DNA of 6,240 nucleotides. Source: Clostridia bacterium (GTDB lineage Bacteria; Bacillota; Clostridia; UBA1381; UMGS1253). Shown here piece by piece: positions 4,993-6,240 of this stretch. The stretch is taken from positions 1 through 6,240 of the forward strand of contig JAFQPV010000316.1 in the NCBI GenBank assembly GCA_017411585.1. Direction: 5' to 3'. Under the pieces are notes generated by a model. It was not told where the DNA came from, searched no databases, and was given only the letters and a program-made list of their open reading frames with translations. A program made the translations under genes and the position numbers. Within the stretch, counting starts at the first letter, position 1. Each line of letters starts with the position of its first letter.

Positions 4993-6147
4993 ATGAATAT
5001 TGCACAGAATATTAAATATATCGGTGTAGACGATCATGAGATAGATTTGTTTGAAGGGCAGTACATTGTGCCGAACGGCATGTCATACAATTCCTATGTG
5101 ATTTTGGATGAAAAGGTTGCCGTGTTTGATACGGTGGATGCGCGCTTCGGCGATGTATGGCTGAAAAACCTTGCAAATGCGCTTGGCGGCAGAGAGGTTG
5201 ACTATTTAATTGTACAGCATATGGAGCCGGACCATTCGGCAAATATTGCTCAATTTGCAAACGCATATCCGAATGCGAAAATCGTTGCATCGGCAAAAGC
5301 GTTTGTGATGATGAAAAATTTCTTCGGTACGGATTTTGCAGATAAGCAAATCGTTGTCGGCGAAGGCAGTACACTTGCGCTCGGCGAAAGGGAGCTGACC
5401 TTTGTCACCGCGCCGATGGTGCATTGGCCGGAGGTCATTGTCACCTATGACAGCAAGGATAAGGTGCTTTTCTCGGCGGATGCGTTCGGCAAGTTCGGCG
5501 CACTTGATGCTGACGAGGACTGGGCTTGCGAGGCGCGCCGCTACTACATCGGTATCGTTGGCAAATACGGTGCACAGGTGCAGACACTTTTGAAGAAAGC
5601 GGCAGGGCTGGACATTGAAATCATCTGTCCGCTGCACGGGCCGGTTTTGAAAAATAATTTAGGCTATTATCTCGATTTGTACAACACATGGTCAAGCTAC
5701 GGCGTGGAAAGCGAAGGTGTTTTGATTGCATACACCTCGGTGTATGGCAACACGAAGGCGGCAGTTGCGCTTTTGGCAGAAAAGCTGAAGGCAAACGGCT
5801 GTCCGAAAGTTGTCGTAAACGACCTGGCGCGCTGTGATATGGCAGAGGCGGTGGAGGATGCATTCCGCTACGGCAAAATCGTATTGGCAACCACAACCTA
5901 TAACGCAGATGTTTTCCCGTTTATGCGCACCTTTATCGACCATTTAACCGAGCGTAACTTCCAGAACAAGACCGTCGGCATTATCGAAAACGGCAGCTGG
6001 GCAGTTACAGCAGGTAAGGTGATGCGCGCGATGCTGGAAAAGAGCAAGAATATCACCTATACGGACACGACCGTAACCGTGCTGTCGGCACTCAATGCGC
6101 AGAGTGAAGCAGCCATTGAAGCGCTTGCAAAGGAGCTTTGTGAATAA
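4993..6147 (+). CDS. fprA: Flavodiiron protein (A-type flavoprotein, FprA family)
   Basis: The protein has 384 residues, close to the usual size of about 400. The N-terminal metallo-beta-lactamase-like domain (about 1-240) carries all six expected di-iron ligands: H76, E78 and D80 in HMEPDH, H144 in MVHWPE, D163 in SADAFG and H215 in PLHGP. The C-terminal flavodoxin domain (about 243-384) begins with the FMN-phosphate loop TSVYGNT (248-254) and has TTTYNAD (300-306) and ENGSWA (332-337) as the later FMN contacts. Family members are cytoplasmic homodimers or tetramers that reduce O2 to water and/or NO to N2O, usually taking electrons from rubredoxin. The next gene is a rubredoxin, which fits directly. 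There is no fused rubredoxin or flavin reductase domain. O2 versus NO preference cannot be read from the sequence. The gene has its own promoter but may also be read from the ferredoxin promoter. Confidence 0.95.
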   Translation: MNIAQNIKYIGVDDHEIDLFEGQYIVPNGMSYNSYVILDEKVAVFDTVDARFGDVWLKNLANALGGREVDYLIVQHMEPDHSANIAQFANAYPNAKIVASAKAFVMMKNFFGTDFADKQIVVGEGSTLALGERELTFVTAPMVHWPEVIVTYDSKDKVLFSADAFGKFGALDADEDWACEARRYYIGIVGKYGAQVQTLLKKAAGLDIEIICPLHGPVLKNNLGYYLDLYNTWSSYGVESEGVLIAYTSVYGNTKAAVALLAEKLKANGCPKVVVNDLARCDMAEAVEDAFRYGKIVLATTTYNADVFPFMRTFIDHLTERNFQNKTVGIIENGSWAVTAGKVMRAMLEKSKNITYTDTTVTVLSALNAQSEAAIEALAKELCE

Positions 6148-6176
6148 AACTGTAATTTTTTTAAATAATAATAAAC

Positions 6177-6182
6177 GGAGGT
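6177..6182 (+). promoter_or_regulatory. Ribosome binding site of the rubredoxin gene
   Basis: GGAGGT, eight bases before the ATG at 6191. A nearer ATG at 6184 opens a frame that stops after eight codons, so 6191 is the true start. Confidence 0.85.
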
Positions 6183-6190
6183 AATGAAAA

Positions 6191-6240
6191 ATGAAAAAGT
6201 ATGTATGTGATGTATGCGGTTGGGAGTATGACGAGGCTGC
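6191..6240 (+). CDS. Rubredoxin, N-terminal end (partial)
   Basis: The first 16 codons read MKKYVCDVCGWEYDEA and the window then ends. YVCxVCGxxYD is the N-terminal half of the rubredoxin iron site: C6 and C9 are the first two of four cysteines ligating one iron; the second pair lies outside the window. Rubredoxins are small cytoplasmic one-electron carriers and the known donors to flavodiiron proteins. The gene follows the flavodiiron stop by 43 bases of A/T-rich sequence with no terminator hairpin, so the two are probably co-transcribed. It could be a stand-alone rubredoxin of about 53 residues or the N-terminus of a longer protein such as a rubrerythrin- or flavin-reductase-linked form; the window cannot tell. 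Confidence 0.85.
   Translation, partial: MKKYVCDVCGWEYDEA

Noticed and set aside
6148..6190. Separate promoter or terminator between the flavodiiron and rubredoxin genes
   Set aside because: The gap is A/T-rich, but hexamer matches are only 4/6 and no hairpin can be drawn; it reads as an ordinary intra-operon spacer.

Overview
The window looks like a chromosomal stretch from an obligately anaerobic Firmicute, probably a gut-type Clostridia. That is inferred from strong GGAGG ribosome binding sites, a flavodiiron protein followed by rubredoxin, a cysteine-rich Crp/Fnr regulator of a type I associate with Clostridia, and the family make-up. No rRNA, tRNA or CRISPR array is visible.

Layout. 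Positions 1-136 (+) are the 3' end of a group II intron: the last 19 codons of its reverse transcriptase/maturase, then RNA domain V and domain VI with a bulged branch-point A. The predicted intron end falls on the last base of the stop codon of the next gene, which lies on the opposite strand. Positions 136-2826 (-) encode an 896-residue fusion of an M28/DUF4910-like metallopeptidase domain, a middle region, and an AAC(3)-type N-acetyltransferase domain. It has its own sigma-70 promoter. Positions 2959-4150 (-) hold a two-gene operon: a Crp/Fnr-family regulator, then a small FMN nitroreductase. Divergently from it, 4237-6240 (+) run a two-cluster ferredoxin-like protein with a cysteine-bearing C-terminal domain, a flavodiiron protein, and the start of a rubredoxin cut by the window edge.

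How the genes work together. Flavodiiron protein plus rubredoxin is an established route for reducing O2 to water (or NO to N2O) in anaerobes. The ferredoxin-like protein and nitroreductase are further redox proteins on either side of a shared control region. In that 86-base region a 16-base inverted repeat sits just upstream of the regulator's ribosome binding site. Its centre is 41.5 bases upstream of the predicted ferredoxin-gene start point, the classic class II position for a Crp/Fnr activator, and that promoter has a good -10 but no good -35. I infer that the regulator activates the ferredoxin gene and represses itself. The flavodiiron gene also has a strong promoter of its own overlapping the ferredoxin stop codon, so it may be expressed constitutively.

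The least ordinary items are the peptidase-acetyltransferase fusion, the intron boundary at a stop codon, and the divergent regulatory architecture.
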